Source: Acrocarpospora phusangensis
Lineage (GTDB): Bacteria > Actinomycetota > Actinomycetes > Streptosporangiales > Streptosporangiaceae
Direction: 5' to 3'
Length of the DNA: 64,000 nucleotides
Assembly: GCF_016862995.1 (NCBI RefSeq)
Contig: NZ_BOOA01000023.1
Coordinates: forward strand, 1 to 64,000
Below the pieces are notes generated by a model. The model searched no databases. It saw only the letters and a list, made by a program, of their open reading frames with translations, and was not told the origin of the DNA. The translations under genes were made by a program, and so were the position numbers. Every line of letters starts with the position of its first letter. Positions within the stretch are counted from its first letter, which is position 1. Below are positions 49,038-57,358 of this stretch, piece after piece.

Positions 49038-50060
49038 ATGGTTCGCATGGCTGATCGGGCGACGGTGGAGGCCTCGGCGGAGATCCCTCCCGCCGAATGG
49101 GGGCGTCGTGCTCCCATGGCTCCGGTCGCGCCCTGGTTGTTCGCGGTCATCGTGGGTTTGCTGGTCTTCGGGCGGTTCGTGCTCTCGCCGTACCTGACGG
49201 CGCCGGCGTTGCAGACGTGGGCGACCATCTTCGTGGCGATCTGTGTGCAGGCGCTGCCGTTCCTCGTCTTCGGGGTGCTGCTGTCCGCCGCGATCACGGC
49301 ATTCGTCCCGCCGTCGTTCTGGACCAAGGCCCTGCCGAAACGCCCGATCATGGCGGTTCCGATTGCCGGTGCGGCCGGTGCGGTGCTGCCCGGCTGCGAG
49401 TGCGCTTCGGTGCCGGTGGCGTCCGGGCTGATGGCACGAGGAGTCACGCCGGCCGCGGCGCTGGCCTTCCTGCTGGCCTCGCCCGCGATCAACCCGGTGG
49501 TGGTGGTCGCCACCGTGGTCGCCTTTCCCGGGCAGCCGATGATGGCGGTGGCCAGGTTCGGCGCGTCCCTGCTGGTCGCCGTCCTGGCTGGATGGTTGTG
49601 GCTGAGGTTCGGCCGATCCGACTGGCTCAGAATCCCGTCGCGTCCGGCTGACGCCGGCTCGAAATGGGCGAACTTCCGGGACGCGATGCAGCACGACTTC
49701 CTGCACGCCGGGGGTTTCCTCGTCGTCGGCGGGATGACCGCGGCCACCATGAACGTGATCGTGCCGCGCTCCTGGCTGGACGCGGTGGCGGGGGTGCCCT
49801 GGCTGTCGGTGCTGGCTCTCGCGCTGCTCGCGGTGATCCTGTCGATCTGCTCGGAGGCGGATGCCTTCGTGGCGGCTTCGCTCACGTCGTTCTCTCCGAC
49901 CGCGCGGCTGGCGTTCCTGGTCGTCGGCCCGATGGTCGATCTCAAGCTGATCGCTCTGCAGACGGGCACGTTCGGCCGCCGTTTCGCGGTGCGGTTCGTG
50001 CCGGTCACGTTTGCTCTGGCCGTTCTGGTGAGTGTGGCGGTGGGAGGGGTGCTGCTGTGA
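49038..50060 (+). CDS. DUF318/ArsP-like (YcgR family) permease
   Basis: 340 residues with eight or so membrane helices. Hallmark PLPFLVFGVLLSAAITAFVP-type stretch, GAVLPGCECASVPVASGLMARGVTPAAALAFLLASPAINPVVVVATV (the conserved CExxPxxxxL metal-type motif) and SICSEADAFVAASL. The partner gene with GTG overlapping the stop encodes the TIGR03943-type subunit. The pair is thought to move a metal or other inorganic ion; substrate unproven. Confidence 0.9.
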   Translation: MVRMADRATVEASAEIPPAEWGRRAPMAPVAPWLFAVIVGLLVFGRFVLSPYLTAPALQTWATIFVAICVQALPFLVFGVLLSAAITAFVPPSFWTKALPKRPIMAVPIAGAAGAVLPGCECASVPVASGLMARGVTPAAALAFLLASPAINPVVVVATVVAFPGQPMMAVARFGASLLVAVLAGWLWLRFGRSDWLRIPSRPADAGSKWANFRDAMQHDFLHAGGFLVVGGMTAATMNVIVPRSWLDAVAGVPWLSVLALALLAVILSICSEADAFVAASLTSFSPTARLAFLVVGPMVDLKLIALQTGTFGRRFAVRFVPVTFALAVLVSVAVGGVLL

Positions 50061-50779
50061 GCCGGTTGACGCAGAGCCTTCTGCTGGTCCTGCTCGGTGG
50101 GGCGGTGCTGCGGATCAGCCTGCTGTCCACGACGTATCTGAATTATGTGAAACCGGGTTTCCGGCCGTTTCTGGTCGCGGCTGGGCTTGTGGTGTTCGTG
50201 CTTGGTTTGGTCGGCGTCTATCAGGAATGGCGCAAGAACTCCCACGAGGACGAGCACGAGCATGGGCATGGGCATGGACATGGGCCCGGTGTGGCGTGGC
50301 TGCTCACGCTTCCCGTCTTCGCCATCTTCCTGATCGCTCCGCCTGCTCTCGGGGCCTTCGCGGCCCGTTCGGAGGAGGTGCCTGCGCGGCCACCGGTGGC
50401 GGCGCTCGACGCGTACGCGCCGCTGGCGTCGGGCCAGGTCACGGCCATGCCGCTGGGTGAGTTCATCGGCCGTGCGTGGGGCGATTCCGGGCGTTCGCTG
50501 GCCGGCAGGCAGGTACGGCTGACCGGTTTCGTGGTGCCGTCGAAGAAGAAGGACCGCTGGTATGTCGCGCGGATCCAGATCGCCTGCTGCGCCGCGGACG
50601 GAATCCCGTTGAAGGTCGCCGTGCTCGACGCGGACGCGCCGCCCGAGAACACGTGGGTCGAGGTGACCGGCACCTGGGTTGATCCGAAGCTTGAGGAGCT
50701 TCCCAAGGGCACGGTCGCTCCGGAGCTCTCAGCAGGCTCCGTGACGGTGATACCGGCGCCGGTGGAACCGTACGAATAG
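50057..50779 (+). CDS. TIGR03943-type permease partner with His-rich linker
   Basis: 240 residues from GTG 50057, overlapping the permease stop by four bases. Two to three N-terminal helices, a His/Glu-rich stretch (HEDEHEHGHGHGHGHG-like, about 63-76) that can bind metal ions, one more helix and a C-terminal OB-like domain (GRQVRLTGFVVPSKKKDRWYVARIQIACCAADG, WVEVTGTWVD). Works with the preceding permease (YcgR/YcgQ pair in Bacillus). Confidence 0.9.
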   Translation: MSRLTQSLLLVLLGGAVLRISLLSTTYLNYVKPGFRPFLVAAGLVVFVLGLVGVYQEWRKNSHEDEHEHGHGHGHGPGVAWLLTLPVFAIFLIAPPALGAFAARSEEVPARPPVAALDAYAPLASGQVTAMPLGEFIGRAWGDSGRSLAGRQVRLTGFVVPSKKKDRWYVARIQIACCAADGIPLKVAVLDADAPPENTWVEVTGTWVDPKLEELPKGTVAPELSAGSVTVIPAPVEPYE

Positions 50780-50785
50780 GAAAGT

Positions 50786-50828
50786 CCGGGGCAGACATCG
50801 AGCAGGGGGATCTCGGCGTCTGCCCCGG
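50786..50828. terminator. Hairpin between convergent genes
   Basis: CCGGGGCAGAC pairs with GTCTGCCCCGG, 11-base arms with a 21-base loop. Sits between the permease operon and the CHAP gene, both ending toward it. Confidence 0.78.
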
Positions 50829-50843
50829 TTCCAGGGGCTTCGG

Positions 50844-51500
50844 TTAGCGCTTGAAGCGGGCGGCCAGCGGGGCGAGGACCTTGGTCAGGTGGCCGTGCTT
50901 CTTCGCGTACGCGACGATCAGCGCGATGGGCAGGAGCAGGGCGCCGGCGGCGATGGGGTCAGGGTTGGGCGCGCCGTCGACGGGCTGCTTCGCTTGTACG
51001 GTGATCGCGGTCGTGTCGTTCTTCTGGGTCTGCTGGAACTCGCGCACCTTGTCCGGGTAGCCGTAGCCGACGATCGTGCCGCTGTCGCGGATCTTGCTGA
51101 CGACCGCGTTGTGGACGTTGCCCTCGATGGTCTTGATCTTGGTGTTGCTGATCACGGACTCCACGAGACCGACGTGGTCGATCGCGTTGATGTTGTGCGA
51201 ACCGCCCCAGTCGAAGAAGACGACGGCGCCGGGCTTGGGCGTGGTGCCCCAGGCGTCGTGCTTCTCGAACCACTTCGCGTGATCCGGGGTCCAGGCGAAC
51301 TGGCCGACGTGCGCGGCCTGGCCGGTCTGGTGGGCAACCCAGGAGACGAACATGTCGCACCAGGCGGCGTCCTTGTAGCCGGCCTTCTTTGCGACAGTCT
51401 TACCGAACCAGTCGCCGAACTTCGAGGCGCCGTTCACTTCGGCGTACCCCAGCTGGGAGTTGGCCATCTTGAGCAGGGCATCGTTGTTGTAGGTCGTCAT
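50844..51500 (-). CDS. CHAP domain protein with C-terminal membrane anchor
   Basis: 218 residues from ATG 51500. CHAP amidase/endopeptidase domain with AAWCDMFVSWVAHQTG (catalytic Cys), IDHVGLVESV (catalytic His) and TIEGN. No signal peptide; a C-terminal helix (AAGALLLPIALIVAYAKKHG) with a basic tail may anchor it. It resembles wall hydrolases or phage lysin-type proteins. A 500-base leader precedes it with several hairpins. Confidence 0.88.
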   Translation of the reverse strand: MTTYNNDALLKMANSQLGYAEVNGASKFGDWFGKTVAKKAGYKDAAWCDMFVSWVAHQTGQAAHVGQFAWTPDHAKWFEKHDAWGTTPKPGAVVFFDWGGSHNINAIDHVGLVESVISNTKIKTIEGNVHNAVVSKIRDSGTIVGYGYPDKVREFQQTQKNDTTAITVQAKQPVDGAPNPDPIAAGALLLPIALIVAYAKKHGHLTKVLAPLAARFKR

Positions 51501-52022
51501 TGGTTCCAAGAGCGAAACTCAGGCTTTACGCAACCGTGCCGCAGACGGTAAGCCGGGAGCCGCTGTTTGTAGGCTGTGGGGCTGGGTTCGCTTTGCCAAA
51601 GACGGTGGTCAGGAGAGCGAACCTTGCGGCTTCTTGGGTCGTGGATTAACCGCGACCCCTCCAACATATCCACGCTCAAGCCCAGGTCAACCCATGTCCA
51701 CACTTCTTTGCCTTAGGGGACCTATTCCTCATGTCGGGCAAAAGCGGCTAATCACTCCGGGGCGGGGGTAGGCGCACGTCGGATTCCTCGTGGAATCAGG
51801 ACTTTCGGAGACCTGGAGGCCGTCTCACGGACGCCATCTCGCGGGTATTCGGCAAGGGTTCGCGACTCCCTGATTTTGCAAAGAAGCCACGCCGCGCGCT
51901 AATTGAAATATCAACGTTCCGCGTACGCGCGCTTGCCGAACCCTGACTTGTCACACCGTTACTTGACGATTCAACCGGGGAGTACATGACTACTCACCGT
52001 CATAGTTCTACGGAGCGTGCCC
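51501..52022. other. 522-base leader/intergenic region, structured
   Basis: On the minus strand ahead of the CHAP gene stems are visible (GGTTCGCT...AGCGAACC around 51590-51630; GGCTTAC...GTAAAGCC around 51525-51560; GGGTCG...CGACCC around 51640-51665), all within 200 bases of the start. It may be a structured 5' leader. No c-di-AMP riboswitch consensus was matched. Confidence 0.45.
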
Positions 52023-52349
52023 GTGTTTCGTCGGTTGGTCATTGTCGCTTCGGCCGTCGCCCTGCTCGCCATCATGGGCTCGGCCTCCAACTCATCCGCC
52101 ACCGACCGTCGCGACCGCAAACCCACCCTCAGCCTCCCCGGAGCGGGCCCCGCCGCCCGCGCCGTCGACGACGCCGCCGAATTCCTGTACGGCCTCAGCA
52201 ACATCCCCGGCGCCTCCATCGGAGGCAACATCACCTGCGGCGCGGCCAACGTGCTCTGGGCACTCGCCGGACGCCCCCGCTCGACCTGCGGAAAGGAGTC
52301 GGCCGCCCGCAGGAACGGCACCGAGGGCCTCGACCTGGACATCGAATAG
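52023..52349 (+). CDS. Small secreted protein
   Basis: 108 residues from GTG 52023 (CGGAG seven bases upstream). Signal peptide FRRLVIVASAVALLAIMGSASNSSA. Mature part has a helical stretch (ARAVDDAAEFLYGLSNIPGA) and two Cys (ITCGAANVLWALAGRPRSTC). Unknown function. Confidence 0.78.
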   Translation: MFRRLVIVASAVALLAIMGSASNSSATDRRDRKPTLSLPGAGPAARAVDDAAEFLYGLSNIPGASIGGNITCGAANVLWALAGRPRSTCGKESAARRNGTEGLDLDIE

Positions 52350-52356
52350 GGCCGCG

Positions 52357-52611
52357 TCAGCCCAGCAGTCGTCGCAGTTCGTAACCGGCCTCGTCGCACC
52401 CGGCGTCCCACAGCCGCTGCAACTCAAGCGCGTCGCCCGCCCCGACCGCGCGCCGCGTGAGCAGGTGACCGGCGCGTATGCAGCCTTCGTCCAGCAGTTC
52501 GCTCAGCTCGCCGAGGTCGCCACGGGCCTCGGCGAGATCGGCCAGCCGATCCAGGGCGGTCTCGTTGCCCTCGTCGGCCAGCGCGCGCAGGGTGTCTCGG
52601 TCAAGGTTCAT
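52357..52611 (-). CDS. Small helical-repeat protein
   Basis: 84 residues built from repeated helix pairs (RDTLRALADEGNETALDRLADLAEARGD, ALELQRLWDAGCDEAGYEL), like ankyrin/Sel1 or TPR repeats. No signal. Divergent from the MerR gene, sharing its operator. Confidence 0.72.
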   Translation of the reverse strand: MNLDRDTLRALADEGNETALDRLADLAEARGDLGELSELLDEGCIRAGHLLTRRAVGAGDALELQRLWDAGCDEAGYELRRLLG

Positions 52612-52624
52612 GTCCCCATGGTGC

Positions 52625-52647
52625 GACCTTGCCCTTAGGGCAAGGTC
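52625..52647. promoter_or_regulatory. MerR-type operator
   Basis: Perfect palindrome with arms GACCTTGCCCT and AGGGCAAGGTC around one T, 20 bases before the MerR start and 14 bases before the divergent gene; overlaps a TTGACC -35-like box on the minus strand, as MerR operators do. Confidence 0.85.
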
Positions 52648-52667
52648 AAGTGCGGCAGCATGGGCTG

Positions 52668-53399
52668 GTGATTACCATCGGCCAGCTCGCCCGGTACGCC
52701 GGTGTCTCGACCAAGACGATCCGGGTCTACCACGACAAAGGGTTGCTGCCTGAGCCTGACCGCGACTCCTCCGGCTACCGGCGCTATACCGCCCAGGACG
52801 CCATCGATCTGATCAAGATCCGTACCCTGGCCGGAGCCGGAGTGCCGCTGGCCCGCATCCGGGAACTCCGCGCGGCGTCCGACGAGGACTTCCAAGAGGC
52901 CATCCACCAAGTCGACGCCGGCCTCACCGCCCGGATCCAAGAGCTGCGGGAGACCCAGAAGCGGCTGCGACGGCTCGCCGCCGGCCGGCTCCAGATGCTC
53001 CTCCCCGAGGTCAACAGCCACCTCGACCGCCTACCGGCACTCGGGTTCAGCCCGCGCTGGGTCGCCCTGGAGACCGACCTGTGGATCCTGGTCTTCGCCA
53101 CCCATCCCGACACCGCGCTCGAACTGTTCCGCGACCAGACCGAGGCCCTCGACGACCCCACGCTCCGTCAGATGTACCTCGACTACGACGAAGCCCACGA
53201 CCTCGATCCGTACGATCCCCGCATCGACGACCTGGCCCGGCGTATCGTCCAGGCGAGCCGAGAGCGGTACGGATCAAACGATCTCCCCGGGCAGGACACC
53301 GACTCCGAGATTCCCGCGCTCATCCAGGGAGCGGTCACCGCCTCATCCCCCGCGTGGCAACGACTCGACGCCTTGATCCGCGAGCGGCTCCTTCGGTAG
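52668..53399 (+). CDS. MerR family transcriptional regulator
   Basis: 243 residues from GTG 52668 (an upstream frame runs through the operator). MerR HTH ITIGQLARYAGVSTKTIRVYHDKGLLPEPDRDSSGYRRYTAQDAIDLIKIRTLAGAGVPLARIREL, dimer helix (EAIHQVDAGLTARIQELRETQKRLRRLAAG) and a C-terminal ligand region (about 120-243). Similar to TipA/antibiotic-responsive regulators. Likely self-regulated by the palindrome upstream. Confidence 0.94.
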   Translation: MITIGQLARYAGVSTKTIRVYHDKGLLPEPDRDSSGYRRYTAQDAIDLIKIRTLAGAGVPLARIRELRAASDEDFQEAIHQVDAGLTARIQELRETQKRLRRLAAGRLQMLLPEVNSHLDRLPALGFSPRWVALETDLWILVFATHPDTALELFRDQTEALDDPTLRQMYLDYDEAHDLDPYDPRIDDLARRIVQASRERYGSNDLPGQDTDSEIPALIQGAVTASSPAWQRLDALIRERLLR

Positions 53400-53662
53400 G
53401 ACAAACGTTCTCTCTGGTCTGACCTGCGGGTATCGTGAAGAAGGCGAGCAGCCTTCGAGCCGACGGCTCGAGATCGGTTCTCCGGACGCCAGGCCCAGCC
53501 AGGGCCTCCCGGAGTCGGAGATGGGTGCTGCCAAAGCCGACGGCGACCTATCTTCGCGAGAACAATCAGGAGAACTAGCGGGGGCCATGGCCACAGTGGC
53601 CGATGTGCTCACGCGCCAGATCCTCAAGGGCCAGTGCGGTCCGCCGCCCCAGAGGTCGGAGG

Positions 53663-55060
53663 ATGAACGCCAAGCACAGAACCTCGATCATCGCCCGCAT
53701 CACGCTGTTCACCGGCGTGGTGGCCGCCTTGCTGTCCACTCTGCTGGCCGTCGTCCTGATGGTCGCCATCCACAATTACGCCACCGACGCGGTCTACACG
53801 GAACTCCGCGGGGCCAGCGGTCGGGTGGCACAGAAGGTGGAACAGTACAAAACGGTGGCGCTCGCACCCGCGCAGCATGACCCGCAGAACGTCCAGATCA
53901 TCGACCAGAGCGGGCTGGTTGTCGCCTCCACCGCTGCATTGCGGGGTAAACCGCCTATGGCGGACTTCGCCCTTGGCGCCATGGGCAGCAAGAAGGCGGT
54001 CGTGTGCGACGGCGTCTTCGGGGCCGGCCGCTGCCACATCGTGATGGCGCAGACGGCCCACCGGCCCGGTGGAGACTGGACCGTCTACGCGTCCATGCCC
54101 GTGGTTCCCATGTATGTCAAGCCCTGGCTGGCCGTCCTGGTGATCGGGTCCACAACCCTGCTGGCCGTGGCCATCACCTGCCTCGGCTACCGGATCGCCA
54201 CCGCGTCCCTCCGGCCGGTCAGCGCCATCCGCAGGGAACTCGACGAGATCAACGCGACATGTCCCGGGCGGCGGGTACCGGTTCCGCCCAGTAAGGACGA
54301 GATTCATGACCTGGCCGAGAGCGTCAACCACACGCTGACACGGTTGCAGGGGGCGATGGAGCAGCAGCGCCAATTCGCCTCCGACGCCTCCCACGATCTG
54401 CGCAGCCCGATCGCCGCGATGCGCGTGGAGGTCGAGGACGCGTTGATGTCGTCGCCGGAACCGACCATGACGCGGGTCGGGAACACTGTGCTCTGCAGCC
54501 TGGACCGGCTTGAGGCGATCGTGTCTGATCTGCTGTTCATCGCTCGGCTTGACGCGGGTACGCCGTGTGGGAACGACCCGATCGACCTGGCCGAGCTGGC
54601 GAGCCAGGAATGCCGGGCGCGCCGCCAGACGACCAAAAGGTTCGTGTGCAGCCTTCAACGGGGGGTGCTGATTCTGGGAGACCGGGTACGGCTGAGCCGC
54701 CTGCTCACCAACCTGCTCGACAACGCCGACCGGCACGCCGAAACCACAATCATGATCAAGGTAAGCCGCGCCGACGCGAAGCACAACGCGGACAGCGTCG
54801 CGGTCCTGGAGGTCATCGACGACGGTCCGGGCATCGATCCGGACAAACGCGATCTGGTGTTCCAGCGGTTCGCCCGGCTGGACTCGGCTCGCGCCAAGGA
54901 TGCCGGCGGCACCGGGCTGGGGCTGTCGATCGCCCGCCAGATCGCCGAATCCTGCGGGGGCACCCTCCGCATCGAAGACAGCGATCGTGGTGCCCGCTTC
55001 GTCCTCCGCCTCCCATGCTACGAAAACGCCCACCTCGCCCACACCGCCCCAGACCTCTGA
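53663..55060 (+). CDS. Sensor histidine kinase with HAMP, orphan
   Basis: 465 residues from ATG 53663. Two membrane helices (LFTGVVAALLSTLLAVVLMVAIHNY, AVLVIGSTTLLAVAITCLGYRIA) around an extracellular sensor domain, HAMP, then H-box FASDASHDLRSPIAAMRVEVEDAL, N-box LTNLLDNADRHAE, G boxes VIDDGPGID and GGTGLGLSIARQIAESCGG. EnvZ/PrmB type. No response regulator lies beside it, which is unusual. Confidence 0.93.
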   Translation: MNAKHRTSIIARITLFTGVVAALLSTLLAVVLMVAIHNYATDAVYTELRGASGRVAQKVEQYKTVALAPAQHDPQNVQIIDQSGLVVASTAALRGKPPMADFALGAMGSKKAVVCDGVFGAGRCHIVMAQTAHRPGGDWTVYASMPVVPMYVKPWLAVLVIGSTTLLAVAITCLGYRIATASLRPVSAIRRELDEINATCPGRRVPVPPSKDEIHDLAESVNHTLTRLQGAMEQQRQFASDASHDLRSPIAAMRVEVEDALMSSPEPTMTRVGNTVLCSLDRLEAIVSDLLFIARLDAGTPCGNDPIDLAELASQECRARRQTTKRFVCSLQRGVLILGDRVRLSRLLTNLLDNADRHAETTIMIKVSRADAKHNADSVAVLEVIDDGPGIDPDKRDLVFQRFARLDSARAKDAGGTGLGLSIARQIAESCGGTLRIEDSDRGARFVLRLPCYENAHLAHTAPDL

Positions 55061-55307
55061 CGTCCAACTTCGCCCCTCTGCCGAGAGCCGATCGGACAAC
55101 CAACGCTCCGTTTCCGGCTGAACCGGGTGAGTCCCGGATAGCGATCATCTTGTGGTGAAGGGGAGTCAGGTGGTGTGCTGGGGGTCAGGTCCATCAGGTG
55201 CTGACGGAACTGGCCACCGCGCTTGGTGAACCCGGCACCGCCTGGTCGTACGCGATCCGGGCGGTGACCACACAGCTTTGACCAGCCCTCGCCCCTTGGG
55301 AGCCCCC

Positions 55308-56066
55308 GTGGATCGGTTCGACGACGGAATTCCGCATGCCGCCCGGATCTGGAACTACTGGATGGGCGGCACCGACAACTACGAAGCCGACCGAGCGGCA
55401 GGAAAGGCCGTCGCCGACGTTTACCCAGACATCGTCACGATGGCCCTTGAATCCCGCCAGTTCCTCATCCGGGCGGTACGGTTCCTCGCCGCCGAAACCG
55501 GAATCCGGCAATTCCTGGACATCGGCACGGGATTACCCACCATGTCCAACACCCACGAAGTGGCCCAGGAGATCGCCCCCGACTCCCGGGTCGTGTACGT
55601 CGACAACGACCCCCTGGTCATCGAACAGAGCCGCGCCCTGCTCGGAGACAACACCGGATTGGTCACCTATTTGGAGGCCGACTACCACGACCCCGAGGCC
55701 ATCATCGGAGCCTCCGGGCTCGACCTCACCCGCCCTGTCGCCGTCATGTTCATGGGCGTACTCGGCTACGTCGCCGACTTCGCCGTCCTGCGCTCCATCG
55801 TCTCGCGCACCCTGGCACCCATGCCCTCCGGTAGCCATCTGGTGCTCTGGGACGGCACCAACACCAGCGCCGCGGTCAACGAGGGCGGCACCGCCCTCAT
55901 CGAGGCCGGCGCGGCCCCCTACCACCTGCGCAGCCCCGCACAACTGACCCGCTGCTTCGAGGGCCTGGACCTCGTCCCACCCGGCCTCACCGAAATCACC
56001 CGCTGGGGCACCGACTCCTCGGCTCCTTCCCTCGACACCCATGGCGGCGTGGGCCGGAAACCCTAG
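55308..56066 (+). CDS. SAM-dependent methyltransferase, DUF574 family
   Basis: 252 residues from GTG 55308 (GGGAG upstream); an upstream TTG is possible. Starts with the family hallmark IPHAARIWNYWMGGTDNYEADR, then FLDIGTGLPTMSNTHEVAQEIAPDSRVVYVDNDPLVIEQSRALL and VAVMFMGVLGYV. DUF574 proteins are common in actinomycetes, some in natural-product clusters; the substrate is unknown. Confidence 0.9.
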   Translation: MDRFDDGIPHAARIWNYWMGGTDNYEADRAAGKAVADVYPDIVTMALESRQFLIRAVRFLAAETGIRQFLDIGTGLPTMSNTHEVAQEIAPDSRVVYVDNDPLVIEQSRALLGDNTGLVTYLEADYHDPEAIIGASGLDLTRPVAVMFMGVLGYVADFAVLRSIVSRTLAPMPSGSHLVLWDGTNTSAAVNEGGTALIEAGAAPYHLRSPAQLTRCFEGLDLVPPGLTEITRWGTDSSAPSLDTHGGVGRKP

Positions 56067-56167
56067 AACGTCCCAGCGAAATGACAGGCGCGCTCCCGCA
56101 GTGCTCCGAACGGTATCTCAGGACATTTGTCCACCGGATATAGGAATCCTTCGGTACGGTGCCGGCC

Positions 56168-57358
56168 ATGAGCGAGCTTGCGCCAGGGCTGTACGAGCGA
56201 CTCGTTACCGAAGGGCTGGCTCGGGAGTTGGTCGGGCACGGGGAGTGGGCGCAGATGCGGGCGCTTGAGCAGGTCGAGGCGGCGGATGTGCTCACCGCGC
56301 ATCTGGCGGCGCTCACGCGTCGGGCGTTACGGGCGTTTCGGGGTACTGACGCCGAACGACTGGCGGGGCAGGTGGAGTTGGCCAATCGACTGGCGGCCGT
56401 ACTGGGGGAAGATACGCAGGACGATCTTGTGGCGGGGTCGCGGGAGTTGTTGCTGGCAGTGACGCGGAGTCGTACGCCGGAAGGAAGGCCGGTTTTTCCG
56501 CGGCGGCCGGAGACGCCGTTGAGCGCCAGTGCGCTGCTGGTCAACGGGCATGGGCAGCCGAGTGTCGGACACGAGCTCAAGCGGGAGCTGGCTTCGGCGG
56601 ATCGGGTGGATCTCCTGTGTGCGTTCGTGCGCTGGTATGGGGTGCGGATTCTTGAGGATGAGCTGGCCGAGTTCGTACGTGGGGGCGGACAGCTGAGGGT
56701 GATCACGACCACGTATCGGGGGGCGACGGAGCGGCGGGCGTTGGATCGGCTGGTTGAGCTGGGGGCCGAAGTCAAGATCTCGTACGAGACCAGGACAACG
56801 CGGTTACATGCCAAAGCGTGGCTGTTTCGCAGGGAGACGGGATTCTCGACGGCCTATGTGGGTTCGTCGAATCTGTCCAAGTCAGCGTTGATCGATGGCC
56901 TGGAGTGGAATGTCCGGCTGTCGGCTGTGGAGCAGCCGCATCTGCTGGACACGTTCGCGGCCACGTTCGAGGAGTACTGGGGCGATCCGGCCTTCGAGGA
57001 CTACGACCCGACTGCCGATCGGGGGCGTCTGGATGAGGCGCTGGCGCTGGAGGGCGCGGGGGCGCGCGAGTTGCCGTGGACGGTCGCCGCGGTGGATGTG
57101 CGGCCGTTCGGCTATCAGGGGGAGGTACTCGCCGAGCTGGCCGCCGAGCGGCAGGTCCATGATCGGTGGCGCAACCTGGTGGTAATGGCGACGGGGACCG
57201 GCAAGACGGTGGTGTCCGCGATGGACTATCGGGGGCTGCGCGCGGCAGGTGAGGTCGAATCGGTGTTGTTCATCGCGCATCGGGAGGAGATTCTCACCCA
57301 GAGCCAAGGCACTTTCCGGCAGGTGTGCGGGATGGCGCGTTTGGCGAGTTGTACGTAG
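56168..57358 (+). pseudogene. PLD-nuclease/SF2 helicase, N-terminal part before a frameshift
   Basis: 396 residues. HKD-type phospholipase D domain with TTRLHAKAWLF and AYVGSSNLSKSAL (HxK...GSSN), then the start of a superfamily-2 helicase: VVMATGTGKTVVSAMDY (motif I). The frame ends with RLASCT-stop at 57358; the rest continues in the -1 frame from about 57325. One lost base (or two extra) would join them. Type of gene: COG3886/COG1061 fusions ending in DUF3427. Confidence 0.8.

Noticed and set aside
51501-51720. c-di-AMP (ydaO) riboswitch before the CHAP gene
   Set aside because: The usual GGGGUGAAUC and CAGCUAACCUCGU elements are not present, although the region has stems.
53521-53662. 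Small frame just before the orphan kinase
   Set aside because: It runs on into the kinase in another frame and has no recognised domain or clear ribosome site.
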